NCBI GenBank assembly: GCA_030268105.1
Contig: BSDZ01000126.1
Coordinates: 1 to 64,000 of the forward strand
DNA length: 64,000 nt
Direction: 5' to 3'
DNA from: Volvox africanus
Lineage: Eukaryota; Chlorophyta; Chlorophyceae; Chlamydomonadales; Volvocaceae
The notes under the pieces are model-generated. The model was given only the letters and a program-made list of their open reading frames with translations. It searched no databases and was not told where the DNA came from. Position 1 is the stretch's first letter. Each line of letters starts with the position of its first letter. A program made the translations under genes and the position numbers. This document shows, piece by piece, positions 37,536-47,934 of the stretch.

Positions 37536-37983
37536 TCGAGCTGGGGCGGTTTTGCAGGAAGTGCACGCACTGATATGTACCTACTACCCTCCTTGCTAGC
37601 TAGCCGGATTGCTAGATGGTCATCTCGAGCCATCGATTTTGTTTGCCAAGTCGTGATGCTTAGCGTTGTTAAACACTGCACCCTTAATCGACGGTGACGT
37701 GGTTATTAAGAAAAGAGGGACTCAAGACACCTAGAGCGGAACTAAAGGCTCTGAGGCCTGATGGTGACCGTGACCATGGCCGTAGTAGCACCAAGGGGCG
37801 GTGACTGGCTGAATAGCGCGGCACTTTACATTACGAATGTTAGGGCTCTCGTGAGAGATGTCCGGTGTGGTGGCTTGCAGGTGGCTGCTGCGGCTTAGGC
37901 GTGATGTTAGGCTGGAGTTTGCAGGTTTGGTTAGCTTTCTCATGTACATGTTTGTTTTCGGGCACCCCCAGTTTTGTATGTGG

Positions 37984-38672
37984 TATTCTGTGTTCTTTTT
38001 ATCGTACCTAAGGCTTCATGCAGTGGAGGGGAGGGGCTGTGGAGGTTTAAACAGCTGGTGGGCAGTCGGACTTCATCAAGTGGTATTCATAGTCAGTGAG
38101 ACTCCCAACTGCACACATGGTATTTGTGCCTAGCATTTAGTCACTTAGCTATGTGATATTCTGTGTTCTTTTTATCGTACCTAAGGCTTCATGCAGTGGA
38201 GGGGGAGGGGCTGTGGAGGTTTAAACAGCTGGTGGGCAGTCGGACTTCATCAAGTGGTATTCATAGTCAGTGAGACTCCCAACTGCACACATGGTATTTG
38301 TGCCTAGCATTTAGTCACTTAGCTATGTGATATTCTGTGTTCTTTTTATCGTACCTAAGGCTTCATGCAGTGGAGGGGGAGGGGCTGTGGAGGTTTAAAC
38401 AGCTGGTGGGCAGTCGGACTTCATCAAGTGGTATTCATAGTCAGTGAGACTCCCAACTGCACACATGGTATTTGTGCCTAGCATTTAGTCACTTAGCTAT
38501 GTGATATTCTGTGTTCTTTTTATCGTACCTAAGGCTTCATGCAGTGGAGGGGGAGGGGCTGTGGAGGTTTAAACAGCTGGTGGGCAGTCGGACTTCATCA
38601 AGTGGTATTCATAGTCAGTGAGACTCCCAACTGCACACATGGTATTTGTGCCTAGCATTTAGTCACTTAGCT
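37984..38672 (+). repeat. 174-bp subrepeats, four copies (unit 8)
   Basis: Copies begin at 37984, 38157, 38331 and 38505. The first lacks one G in the core run. Confidence 0.96.
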
Positions 38673-38716
38673 GTCATAGACCTGATATAGTTTTAGTTGC
38701 ATCGTTTCTTATCTGC

Positions 38717-38856
38717 CATTCATTAGTGGACCCTAACCAATAGGAGCGTGTCAAATGTGTTTGTTAGTGGATCTGAACCCTAGATGGTTGTCAACTGTTC
38801 ATCATTGGATTCTGACCGATAGGAGCTTGTGAACCGTGTTTGTTAATGGATCTGAT
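38717..38856 (+). repeat. Diverged 79-bp tandem duplication with CCAAT-like sites
   Basis: Two imperfect copies start at 38717 (CATTCATTAGTGG) and 38796 (TGTTCATCATTGG), offset by 79 bp. Both contain ATAGGAGC followed by GTGTTTGTTA and TGGATCTGA. The first has AACCAATAGG (CCAAT box orientation) and the second ATTGGATT (reverse orientation). The copies are much more diverged from each other than whole units are, so this duplication predates array expansion. The same structure is present in all full units, for example around 7864 and 54315. Confidence 0.8.
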
Positions 38857-39006
38857 TAATGAGCTATTTAACATCCTTCTCAAGTGATTAGGCTGGTGTC
38901 ATAATCTGCCATGACGACATGGCATGTGACCAGTTTATTTACAGGGGACTCTCAACTAGACATGCCTGGGACAGCACAAAGGGGGAGGGCATGCGTGCCT
39001 CTGTGG

Positions 39007-39044
39007 GCGTGTGTGTGCATATGCGTGTGTGCGCATGCATGTGC
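39007..39044. other. 38-bp perfect alternating purine-pyrimidine tract (possible Z-DNA former)
   Basis: Every base from GCGTGTGTGTGC to GCATGCATGTGC alternates purine and pyrimidine without exception. GT/AC and GC steps dominate, with short AT interruptions. Such tracts can adopt Z-DNA under negative supercoiling. It recurs in each full unit, at 8153, 13346, 28618, 33819, 44208, 49406, 54604 and 59802, and in slightly shorter form in unit 1 near 3140. Confidence 0.75.
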
Positions 39045-39978
39045 TGCAGGCATGTGCAATACCATGGTGTTCGAGCCTCGCAGTTGCTCACGAGTGGACG
39101 AGCAAGCAGCAGGCCTCTCCGTGACACCACATGTAAATCGTGCGATGCCTGGATGACCCTTTTTGAGTGTCTCAGTCTCCCCCTGAAGCAGAACAGAGGG
39201 GTGCTTTTTAGGTGTTACACTGTGGGCGACTTGTTCTGAAAACTTGGGAAGAACTGTTTGGATTTTACTCCGCATGGAGAGCTGTATCTCCATGCAGCGC
39301 TGCACAGCCAAATTGCATTTTACTGCAGCAGGCTCTCACTAAGGTGTATGTATGTTCATACAAGGGTTCAACAATCGTTGGCATTATGACATTATGGTGC
39401 CCCAACTTGGGCGTCCATGCCCATCATGGAGATGGCACCGGAAGGCCTTCGGCGTGCTCCATCTTTATTAATTTCAGGACACGTGATAGTGTACGGCAAG
39501 CTACCGTGGGCCACAGTCCAGTGGTCGCATTATGTAAGGAATTTCAGGACTTTAGATTCCCTACTATGGGGAAGACCAGTACTATACAAGGTGATAACCT
39601 TGCGCTCTTGGGGCCTCCGAACCGGTATTGGTGAAACACACACTTGTGCGGTGTTGATGTCTTTGAGCTTACGCGAGCTCAATTGTACCAATTGAAATTA
39701 CAGTTCAATAGGAGCTCAAGAAATCCTTTGCGATGAACCTACGTAATCTGTTGTTCCAATGTACGGCCCGAAGCCACGAACAGCGGACCGATTATGGTAA
39801 TACGGGGTTCTTATCGCCACACGGAAGCGCCCCTACATTGCCATTCAAATTACTTTGCTTCAGTGTTACAACCGGATAAAGGAAAGCTGTGAAACCTTCG
39901 CCTTTAGACCTGATTATGCTCCGTCGCTCTACATAACCATAGCCCACCCTGTGTGACCCATTAACATCCTAACTAGTT

Positions 39979-39988
39979 ATTTTAAAAC
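39979..39988 (+). promoter_or_regulatory. AT-rich ATTTTAAAAC element, possible core promoter
   Basis: This is the most TATA-like run in the last 300 bases before the start codon, about 205-213 bases upstream of the ATG at 40192. It recurs at the same distance in the other units, for example near 34790. If it were used, the 5' leader would be roughly 170-190 nt. No transcription data are available, and many protists lack TATA boxes. Confidence 0.2.
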
Positions 39989-40033
39989 CATTTTCCATAA
40001 TTGCTTTCGAATTCCTTAGAGAGACTCCAAAGA

Positions 40034-40049
40034 ACAGGCTTTGGCCTGT
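40034..40049 (+). other. Small perfect hairpin upstream of the gene
   Basis: ACAGGC-TTTG-GCCTGT forms a 6-bp stem with a 4-base loop about 145 bases before the start codon. It is present in every unit, for example at 9180-9195. No known RNA motif is recognised. Confidence 0.5.
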
Positions 40050-40191
40050 CAACACAACCGTTTGCCTCTAGACAAAACCTTAGTGTCGTTTATTGAGTAA
40101 TACATCTCAACGATTTGCTTAGCGATAGTGCTTCATTGGACGCTTCGATTACCGGCTCCTTGACCACGACCCGGCTGTCCAGGCGTCAGCC

Positions 40192-42734
40192 ATGATCTCG
40201 CTGTTGGTGAAACTGGGCTTCAAGCCTAAGGATCGTGCTTATGAGAGGATCGACACAATCTCGGACACCAACAGCACCGCTAACGATAATGACAGCGTTA
40301 TGAGCAACAGCAGCTGCCTAAATGGCAAAGCTGTAGAGCAGCCTGCAGGTGGAGTGGTCGTCACTCCTTTGCGTGAACTAATGAAGAAGTTTAGCCGCAA
40401 GTGGATTCCGACAGAAAAGGTGAATTCGTGTTGCTGTCTTTCCTGATGTTCAGTTCTAAGTAAGGCCAACTCCCATCAAGCCTGCCTTTCGTCGTCGTTT
40501 ATGTTTTCTTCGATTCCGTCTTTTTTCGGTCATTCCGTGACATCCCATCCCTTCCACCTTTTCTGTCGCAGCCTCTTCAGCGGTTCGGGAAGCTCGAGGG
40601 CGAAGAATCCTTGACGTTGCAGGAGCGGTTGTCCGCGCGGCGCCTGCAAATAGCTGAGAAGGGGACTCTGCTTAAGGTCCTGCTATCCTGGGTGAGTTTG
40701 AGCTGATCAGGAGTTTGCTCCAGCAGTGGTGATGGGTGTTGAGATGCCTTGGGGGTCGCTTGTCTGACAGTCGCTCGATGTGATTGGGCCATGCGCCGAC
40801 CCGCACCGCTTGCTGACTATCGACCAACGTGTCGACCCCCCGTCTTTTGCGTGCGCACAACAGAAGGGCGCGCCCGAGAATCTTCACCAGGCCGGAGCCC
40901 AACTGGAAGCCCAGCCAGTTCCAGCAGCGCAGCAGGTGGTGGGTCAGACCTGACGCCTGAGGGGGTTCCGGGGAGGAGGTCGCCTTTCTCATACCAGTGC
41001 GCGGCTTGTGCTGCACTGTGTTGGTTGCAAAGTGCCTGCAGGAAAGCGCTTCTCAGGGGAGGCGAATGGGGAACATGGTTTCCGAGGGGAGGGGAGACGG
41101 ACGGAGGGAGTTGCCCGAGGGTGACACGGGGGTGGGCTCATCATACATGTCGTTATTTTGTCGTCGTTCAGATGTCGCCGAAACTAATTTGTGTACATGC
41201 GCTTGTGTTTGGACGTCCAATACCCCCTCGGAAACACATCAAGATGCTTTCCGTGATGCAGATGTTCCATGTCTACGCACGTAAACGGTGCACTAACTGA
41301 TGAAAAGCTTTTTTGTGTGTCTCGTTCTCTGCCAGCAGGAGCCGCAGCTGGAGAGTGAGGAGAACAACGTGCAGCAATGCGCGGGTGGCGTGATGGCCCC
41401 GTCGGGGTTGGCGGGAGCAGCGGCGGCCATTGAGCTAGCATATCAGCGGTAGGTGCAGTGTATAACTAGGTGTACGGCGGAGTGACGTGGTAGTGCGTGG
41501 CGGTCTGAGTACGTGGCGGCAAATGCATGAAGGAGTACGTGTTTCGGATGTGCGACTTCCTGTTTACCCGAAACCCACAATGCTGGGATCTCTTGCTTAC
41601 ACCTGCAACCCCACCCATGCCTTTTCCATACAGGTTGGACGAGACCACCGAAGCTGAGGGCTTCGAGGGCTTCCAAGTCCAGGTGCGTGGGCAAGAAGTC
41701 ATCGAAGCAACATAGTCTTATGTATACAAAACCCGACAACTGCTGGATGTTCGCTCTTTTATCTGCAGGTGTCAGATTTGATTTCGCAACTCGAGAAGCT
41801 GAGGTCGGGGGCCGCCATGATGGAGGCCAGGAAGGGGGGCCTTTCCGGGGCCTCTACAGACCTGCAGGGCAGCAGCATCACTGCCAAATTTGCCATCATC
41901 CCTGCCGCCAGCTGTCCTGCTATGGGCGCCACGAGTCCGCCTTCTGCAGTCGAAGTCGCAGATGCTGGTGCCGCTTCCATTTTCATCAACAAGGCTGCGC
42001 AGCAACCCCAGGAGTTGTACCAACCCCTGGAGCTCACGCAGCCACCAAAACCGCACCCGAAAACCCCAGAGCGGCGTCTGCCCCCTGAGGCACGGAACTG
42101 GGGTCTGCAGGACTGCCGGTCCTGGGCGGGGGAGCAGCATTGGTCGTCCTGGGCGGAGGTTCAGGCGTTTACCAAGACGCTTGAGCCGACCCTGGCAGAA
42201 GCCATTCGTGAAGCAAGTAAGTCTGGTGGTGTGCACGTCGCGCTCCATCTCATGCTAGCTAGGTGCATGGTTGTCATTGAGGGGTTGTCATTGTGTGAGG
42301 GGTTGTGAAAAGACACCCCTGAGTCTAGGTCTGCTGACTGGTTTGGCTCCCAAGTATCCTGTTCTATCTGCTGACTCAGCAGGCAGTGGGCCTTGCCACC
42401 TGCTGTCTGCCTGCACATCTAAGCGCAGCCCACCTTACATGAATTGATTTCTGGCACAGAGGACGTTCGCTCTCCCCCACACACTTTGCCCTCTTTAGGC
42501 CTCGAGCACAATCCACTTGTTGCCTTCGGGAAGGAGCAGGCGGCAGCTCCAGCAATTTCCTATGTGCAGCTCAAGCTGATGGAGCTTTGTGGCTCCAATC
42601 GTTGGGGGACGGCGTCCATCAAGGCCGCCTCGCTTGAGGGGCCCCGCAAGAGGCGCCCTTTCTTGGCGGCCTTCCTAAGGGCTGCCAAGGGAATCACAGA
42701 GCCGTGTGTTCAGCGTGGGGGCATTCGGCTCTGA
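40192..42734 (+). CDS. Spliced 420-residue array protein, intact copy
   Basis: Exons are 40192-40419, 40572-40691, 40864-40935, 41339-41448, 41634-41682, 41769-42216 and 42499-42734. The predicted protein is identical to that of the other intact copies. Intron 6 has one extra G (CACAGAGGACG near 42457), which does not touch a splice site. Intron 3 carries the long TGACACG allele. Function unknown. Confidence 0.75.
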
Positions 42735-45392
42735 TCGAGCTGGGGCGGTTTTGCAGGAAGTGCACGCACTGATATGTACCTACTACCCTCCTTGCTAGCT
42801 AGCCGGATTGCTAGATGGTCATCTCGAGCCATCGATTTTGTTTGCCAAGTCGTGATGCTTAGCGTTGTTAAACACTGCACCCTTAATCGACGGTGACGTG
42901 GTTATTAAGAAAAGAGGGACTCAAGACACCTAGAGCGGAACTAAAGGCTCTGAGGCCTGATGGTGACCGTGACCATGGCCGTAGTAGCACCAAGGGGCGG
43001 TGACTGGCTGAATAGCGCGGCACTTTACATTACGAATGTTAGGGCTCTCGTGAGAGATGTCCGGTGTGGTGGCTTGCAGGTGGCTGCTGCGGCTTAGGCG
43101 TGATGTTAGGCTGGGGTTTGCAGGTTTGGTTAGCTTTCTCATGTACATGTTTGTTTTCGGGCACCCCCAGTTTTGTATGTGGTATTCTGTGTTCTTTTTA
43201 TCGTACCTAAGGCTTCATGCAGTGGAGGGGGAGGGGCTGTGGAGGTTTTAAACAGCTGGTGGGCAGTCGGACTTCATCAAGTGGTATTCATAGTCAGTGA
43301 GACTCCCAACTGCACACATGGTATTTGTGCCTAGCATTTAGTCACTTAGCTATGTGATATTCTGTGTTCTTTTTATCGTACCTAAGGCTTCATGCAGTGG
43401 AGGGGGAGGGGCTGTGGAGGTTTAAACAGCTGGTGGGCAGTCGGACTTCATCAAGTGGTATTCATAGTCAGTGAGACTCCCAACTGCACACATGGTATTT
43501 GTGCCTAGCATTTAGTCACTTAGCTATGTGATATTCTGTGTTCTTTTTATCGTACCTAAGGCTTCATGCAGTGGAGGGGGAGGGGCTGTGGAGGTTTAAA
43601 CAGCTGGTGGGCAGTCGGACTTCATCAAGTGGTATTCATAGTCAGTGAGACTCCCAACTGCACACATGGTATTTGTGCCTAGCATTTAGTCACTTAGCTA
43701 TGTGATATTCTGTGTTCTTTTTATCGTACCTAAGGCTTCATGCAGTGGAGGGGGAGGGGCTGTGGAGGTTTAAACAGCTGGTGGGCAGTCGGACTTCATC
43801 AAGTGGTATTCATAGTCAGTGAGACTCCCAACTGCACACATGGTATTTGTGCCTAGCATTTAGTCACTTAGCTGTCATAGACCTGATATAGTTTTAGTTG
43901 CATCGTTTCTTATCTGCCATTCATTTGTGGACCCTAACCAATAGGAGCGTGTCAAATGTGTTTGTTAGTGGATCTGAACCCTAGATGGTTGTCAACTGTT
44001 CATCATTGGATTCTGACCGATAGGAGCTTGTGAACCGTGTTTGTTAATGGATCTGATTAATGAGCTATTTAACATCCTTCTCAAGTGATTAGGCTGGTGT
44101 CATAATCTGCCATGACGACATGGCATGTGACCAGTTTATTTACAGGGGACTCTCAACTAGACATGCCTGGGACAGCACAAAGGGGGAGGGCATGCGTGCC
44201 TCTGTGGGCGTGTGTGTGCATATGCGTGTGTGCGCATGCATGTGCTGCAGGCATGTGCAATACCATGGTGTTCGAGCCTCGCAGTTGCTCACGAGTGGAC
44301 GAGCAAGCAGCAGGCCTCTCCGTGACACCACATGTAAATCGTGCGATGCCTGGATGACCCTTTTTGAGTGTCTCAGTCTCCCCCTGAAGCAGAACAGAGG
44401 GGTGCTTTTTAGGTGTTACACTGTGGGCGACTTGTTCTGAAAACTTGGGAAGAACTGTTTGGATTTTACTCCGCATGGAGAGCTGTATCTCCATGCAGCG
44501 CTGCACAGCCAAATTGCATTTTACTGCAGCAGGCTCTCACTAAGGTGTATGTATGTTCATACAAGGGTTCAACAATCGTTGGCATTATGACATTATGGTG
44601 CCCCAACTTGGGCGTCCATGCCCATCATGGAGATGGCACCGGAAGGCCTTCGGCGTGCTCCATCTTTATTAATTTCAGGACACGTGATAGTGTACGGCAA
44701 GCTACCGTGGGCCACAGTCCAGTGGTCGCATTATGTAAGGAATTTCAGGACTTTAGATTCCCTACTATGGGGAAGACCAGTACTATACAAGGTGATAACC
44801 TTGCGCTCTTGGGGCCTCCGAACCGGTATTGGTGAAACACACACTTGTGCGGTGTTGATGTCTTTGAGCTTACGCGAGCTCAATTGTACCAATTGAAATT
44901 ACAGTTCAATAGGAGCTCAAGAAATCCTTTGCGATGAACCTACGTAATCTGTTGTTCCAATGTACGGCCCGAAGCCACGAACAGCGGACCGATTATGGTA
45001 ATACGGGGTTCTTATCGCCACACGGAAGCGCCCCTACATTGCCATTCAAATTACTTTGCTTCAGTGTTACAACCGGATAAAGGAAAGCTGTGAAACCTTC
45101 GCCTTTAGACCTGATTATGCTCCGTCGCTCTACATAACCATAGCCCACCCTGTGTGACCCATTAACATCCTAACTAGTTATTTTAAAACCATTTTCCATA
45201 ATTGCTTTCGAATTCCTTAGAGAGACTCCAAAGAACAGGCTTTGGCCTGTCAACACAACCGTTTGCCTCTAGACAAAACCTTAGTGTCGTTTATTGAGTA
45301 ATACATCTCAACGATTTGCTTAGCGATAGTGCTTCATTGGACGCTTCGATTACCGGCTCCTTGACCACGACCCGGCTGTCCAGGCGTCAGCC
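42735..45392 (+). other. Intergenic spacer, unit 9
   Basis: This is the long class, with four subrepeats (43183-43873). Private changes are GGTTTTAAAC in the first subrepeat and TTCATTTGTGG near 43920. The alternating tract starts at 44208. No supported gene is seen. Confidence 0.7.
43183..43873 (+). repeat. 174-bp subrepeats, four copies (unit 9)
   Basis: Copies begin at 43183, 43358, 43532 and 43706. The first has an extra T (GGTTTTAAAC), which destroys its GTTTAAAC octamer. Confidence 0.96.
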
Positions 45393-47934
45393 ATGATCTC
45401 GCTGTTGGTGAAACTGGGCTTCAAGCCTAAGGATCGTGCTTATGAGAGGATCGACACAATCTCGGACACCAACAGCACCGCTAACGATAATGACAGCGTT
45501 ATGAGCAACAGCAGCTGCCTAAATGGCAAAGCTGTAGAGCAGCCTGCAGGTGGAGTGGTCGTCACTCCTTTGCGTGAACTAATGAAGAAGTTTAGCCGCA
45601 AGTGGATTCCGACAGAAAAGGTGAATTCGTGTTGCTGTCTTTCCTGATGTTCAGTTCTAAGTAAGGCCAACTCCCATCAAGCCTGCCTTTCGTCGTCGTT
45701 TATGTTTTCTTCGATTCCGTCTTTTTTCGGTCATTCCGTGACATCCCATCCCTTCCACCTTTTCTGTCGCAGCCTCTTCAGCGGTTCGGGAAGCTCGAGG
45801 GCGAAGAATCCTTGACGTTGCAGGAGCGGTTGTCCGCGCGGCGCCTGCAAATAGCTGAGAAGGGGACTCTGCTTAAGGTCCTGCTATCCTGGGTGAGTTT
45901 GAGCTGATCAGGAGTTTGCTCCAGCAGTGGTGATGGGTGTTGAGATGCCTTGGGGGTCGCTTGTCTGACAGTCGCTCGATGTGATTGGGCCATGCGCCGA
46001 CCCGCACCGCTTGCTGACTATCGACCAACGTGTCGACCCCCCGTCTTTTGCGTGCGCACAACAGAAGGGCGCGCCCGAGAATCTTCACCAGGCCGGAGCC
46101 CAACTGGAAGCCCAGCCAGTTCCAGCAGCGCAGCAGGTGGTGGGTCAGACCTGACGCCTGAGGGGGTTCCGGGGAGGAGGTCGCCTTTCTCATACCAGTG
46201 CGCGGCTTGTGCTGCACTGTGTTGGTTGCAAAGTGCCTGCAGGAAAGCGCTTCTCAGGGGAGGCGAATGGGGAACATGGTTTCCGAGGGGAGGGGAGACG
46301 GACGGAGGGAGTTGCCCGAGGGTGACACGGGGGTGGGCTCATCATACATGTCGTTATTTTGTCGTCGTTCAGATGTCGCCGAAACTAATTTGTGTACATG
46401 CGCTTGTGTTTGGACGTCCAATACCCCCTCGGAAACACATCAAGATGCTTTCCGTGATGCAGATGTTCCATGTCTACGCACGTAAACGGTGCACTAACTG
46501 ATGAAAAGCTTTTTTGTGTGTCTCGTTCTCTGCCAGCAGGAGCCGCAGCTGGAGAGTGAGGAGAACAACGTGCAGCAATGCGCGGGTGGCGTGATGGCCC
46601 CGTCGGGGTTGGCGGGAGCAGCGGCGGCCATTGAGCTAGCATATCAGCGGTAGGTGCAGTGTATAACTAGGTGTACGGCGGAGTGACGTGGTAGTGCGTG
46701 GCGGTCTGAGTACGTGGCGGCAAATGCATGAAGGAGTACGTGTTTCGGATGTGCGACTTCCTGTTTACCCGAAACCCACAATGCTGGGATCTCTTGCTTA
46801 CACCTGCAACCCCACCCATGCCTTTTCCATACAGGTTGGACGAGACCACCGAAGCTGAGGGCTTCGAGGGCTTCCAAGTCCAGGTGCGTGGGCAAGAAGT
46901 CATCGAAGCAACATAGTCTTATGTATACAAAACCCGACAACTGCTGGATGTTCGCTCTTTTATCTGCAGGTGTCAGATTTGATTTCGCAACTCGAGAAGC
47001 TGAGGTCGGGGGCCGCCATGATGGAGGCCAGGAAGGGGGGCCTTTCCGGGGCCTCTACAGACCTGCAGGGCAGCAGCATCACTGCCAAATTTGCCATCAT
47101 CCCTGCCGCCAGCTGTCCTGCTATGGGCGCCACGAGTCCGCCTTCTGCAGTCGAAGTCGCAGATGCTGGTGCCGCTTCCATTTTCATCAACAAGGCTGCG
47201 CAGCAACCCCAGGAGTTGTACCAACCCCTGGAGCTCACGCAGCCACCAAAACCGCACCCGAAAACCCCAGAGCGGCGTCTGCCCCCTGAGGCACGGAACT
47301 GGGGTCTGCAGGACTGCCGGTCCTGGGCGGGGGAGCAGCATTGGTCGTCCTGGGCGGAGGTTCAGGCGTTTACCAAGACGCTTGAGCCGACCCTGGCAGA
47401 AGCCATTCGTGAAGCAAGTAAGTCTGGTGGTGTGCACGTCGCGCTCCATCTCATGCTAGCTAGGTGCATGGTTGTCATTGAGGGGTTGTCATTGTGTGAG
47501 GGGTTGTGAAAAGACACCCCTGAGTCTAGGTCTGCTGACTGGTTTGGCTCCCAAGTATCCTGTTCTATCTGCTGACTCAGCAGGCAGTGGGCCTTGCCAC
47601 CTGCTGTCTGCCTGCACATCTAAGCGCAGCCCACCTTACATGAATTGATTTCTGGCACAGAGACGTTCGCTCTCCCCCACACACTTTGCCCTCTTTAGGC
47701 CTCGAGCACAATCCACTTGTTGCCTTCGGGAAGGAGCAGGCGGCAGCTCCAGCAATTTCCTATGTGCAGCTCAAGCTGATGGAGCTTTGTGGCTCCAATC
47801 GTTGGGGGACGGCGTCCATCAAGGCCGCCTCGCTTGAGGGGCCCCGCAAGAGGCGCCCTTTCTTGGCGGCCTTCCTAAGGGCTGCCAAGGGAATCACAGA
47901 GCCGTGTGTTCAGCGTGGGGGCATTCGGCTCTGA
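45393..47934 (+). CDS. Spliced 420-residue array protein, intact copy
   Basis: Exons are 45393-45620, 45773-45892, 46065-46136, 46540-46649, 46835-46883, 46970-47417 and 47699-47934. The predicted protein is identical to that of the other intact copies. Its 2542-base span, with introns of 152, 172, 403, 185, 86 and 281 bases, is repeated exactly at 50591 and 55789, so it serves as the consensus form for the right half of the array. Confidence 0.75.

Larger units (their letters stand above)
37536..40191 (+). other. Intergenic spacer, unit 8 (reference description)
   Basis: From the stop codon the spacer contains a 3'-flanking segment of about 450 bp with no AATAAA, then four 174-bp subrepeats (37984-38672). 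A diverged 79-bp tandem duplication follows (38717-38856), then a 38-bp alternating purine-pyrimidine tract (39007-39044). About 1.15 kb leads up to the next ATG. That last part has a CACGTG hexamer near 39481, the pair CAATTGTACCAATTG near 39680 and a small hairpin (40034-40049). A run ATTTTAAAAC lies about 205-213 bases before the start codon. Several overlapping open frames of 80 to 140 codons occur on both strands, but none has splice, composition or family support. No tRNA or rRNA is recognised. Confidence 0.7.
35862..41049 (+). repeat. Array unit 8
   Basis: This 5188-bp unit has four 174-bp subrepeats. It has the short intron-3 allele (CCCGAGGGGTGGGCTC) and is the first unit with GAAGGAGTAC in intron 4. 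The first subrepeat lacks one G in its G-run. Confidence 0.96.
41050..46250 (+). repeat. Array unit 9
   Basis: This 5201-bp unit has four 174-bp subrepeats and the long intron-3 allele containing TGACACG. Private differences are CACAGAGGACG in intron 6 (near 42457), GGTTTTAAAC in the first subrepeat and TTCATTTGTGG near 43920. Confidence 0.96.

Noticed and set aside
37984..38672. CRISPR-like array of the 174-bp repeats
   Set aside because: The repeats are contiguous with no unique spacers, and the context is eukaryotic.
39070..39085. tRNA B-box-like GTTCGAGCC
   Set aside because: No matching A-box, acceptor stem or cloverleaf could be built around it.
38952..39311. A 119-codon minus-strand open frame over the alternating GT/AC tract
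   Set aside because: Its His/Thr-rich stretch is simply the translated CA repeat. There is no support for a gene.
39212..39634. A 140-codon plus-strand open frame in the spacer, repeated in most units, and an overlapping 92-codon frame at 39417-39695
   Set aside because: Its conservation only reflects unit identity. Composition and length are near what chance allows, no family is recognised and no upstream signal is seen. It is kept only as a candidate for transcript data.
40749..41300. A 183-codon unspliced open frame spanning exon 3 and part of intron 3
   Set aside because: It reads exon 3 in a different frame from the spliced gene. It is cut to 142 codons at 35561, where intron 3 has a short allele, although that unit's spliced gene is intact.
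41772..42248. A 158-codon minus-strand open frame opposite exon 6
   Set aside because: It is a shadow frame of the GC-rich exon 6, with no independent splice or start evidence.
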